A stretch of 64,000 nt of DNA. Origin: Neorhizobium galegae (GTDB taxonomy: Bacteria > Pseudomonadota > Alphaproteobacteria > Rhizobiales > Rhizobiaceae). Below, one piece after another: positions 64,000 through 64,000 of this stretch (the first letter of the stretch is position 1; the number at the start of each line of letters is the position of its first letter). The notes under the pieces were generated by a model. It was not told the DNA's origin. It did no database searches and saw only the letters and a list, made by a program, of their open reading frames with translations. Location: contig NZ_JAGIPH010000001.1 of the NCBI RefSeq assembly GCF_017877135.1, positions 1,302,001 to 1,366,000 of the forward strand. The letters are read 5' to 3'. Made by a program: the position numbers and the translations under genes.

Positions 64000-64000
64000 T

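Overview
The window looks like a chromosomal segment from a Rhizobiaceae-type alphaproteobacterium (Rhizobium/Agrobacterium/Sinorhizobium relatives). The reasons are the high GC, the alphaproteobacterial Flp/Cpa pilus operon, a CyaC-type redox cyclase, an RpoE-ChrR pair, an EcfG-like stress promoter, and genes such as yejABEF, psuGK and the nutrient-deprivation-induced cluster. This is inferred from gene content; no marker gene was compared. I see no CRISPR array, insertion sequence, prophage, plasmid origin or rRNA. One tRNA gene (Ser-GGA) is present.

Layout. 1-8.7 kb: tight-adherence (Tad/Cpa) pilus locus. pilA, cpaA, cpaB, cpaC, cpaD, cpaE and cpaF run leftward and off the edge; a stand-alone secretin N-domain protein and two TadE-like pseudopilins run rightward. 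8.8-19.9 kb: a nucleoside salvage block (deoB-add-upp facing deoA-deoC-pnp-cdd), joined to a complete BmpA-type nucleoside ABC importer. 20.1-23.9 kb: msrA, a small membrane protein, tRNA-Ser, an M19 dipeptidase and an MBL-fold hydrolase. 24.0-32.0 kb: the most unusual part, a cyclic-nucleotide island. It holds a CyaC-like redox cyclase, a DUF3095 protein with cyclase-like metal motifs, a second class III cyclase lacking the usual adenine-selecting residues, a 903-residue degenerate ABC protein and a free-standing cyclic-nucleotide-binding protein.

32.0-36.0 kb: envelope and stress genes (PAP2 phosphatase, DUF1206, a DUF3618 protein with 11-residue repeats, a holin-like protein, a nutrient-deprivation-induced protein), with EcfG-type promoter candidates. 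36.1-42.2 kb: the rpoE-chrR-DUF2177 operon with a candidate autoregulatory promoter. It diverges from a FAD oxidase-DUF1365-Cfa methyltransferase operon, and an SDR gene follows; together this resembles the singlet-oxygen/lipid-modification locus known from Rhodobacter. 42.3-48.2 kb: nucleoside hydrolase, a HigBA toxin-antitoxin, pseudouridine catabolism (psuK-psuG), a DUF1236 protein and pncB.

48.4-55.5 kb: a yejABEF peptide/microcin C-type importer with an antitoxin-PIN toxin module embedded between yejE and yejF. 55.7-64 kb: mepA, mgsA, glk, an ABC exporter, dapB, gpmA, an unlisted 27-codon membrane ORF, and two phosphonate genes (DUF1045, phnM) ending at the edge. Nucleoside handling recurs across the window: import, base release, deoxyribose breakdown, pseudouridine breakdown and NAD precursor salvage.
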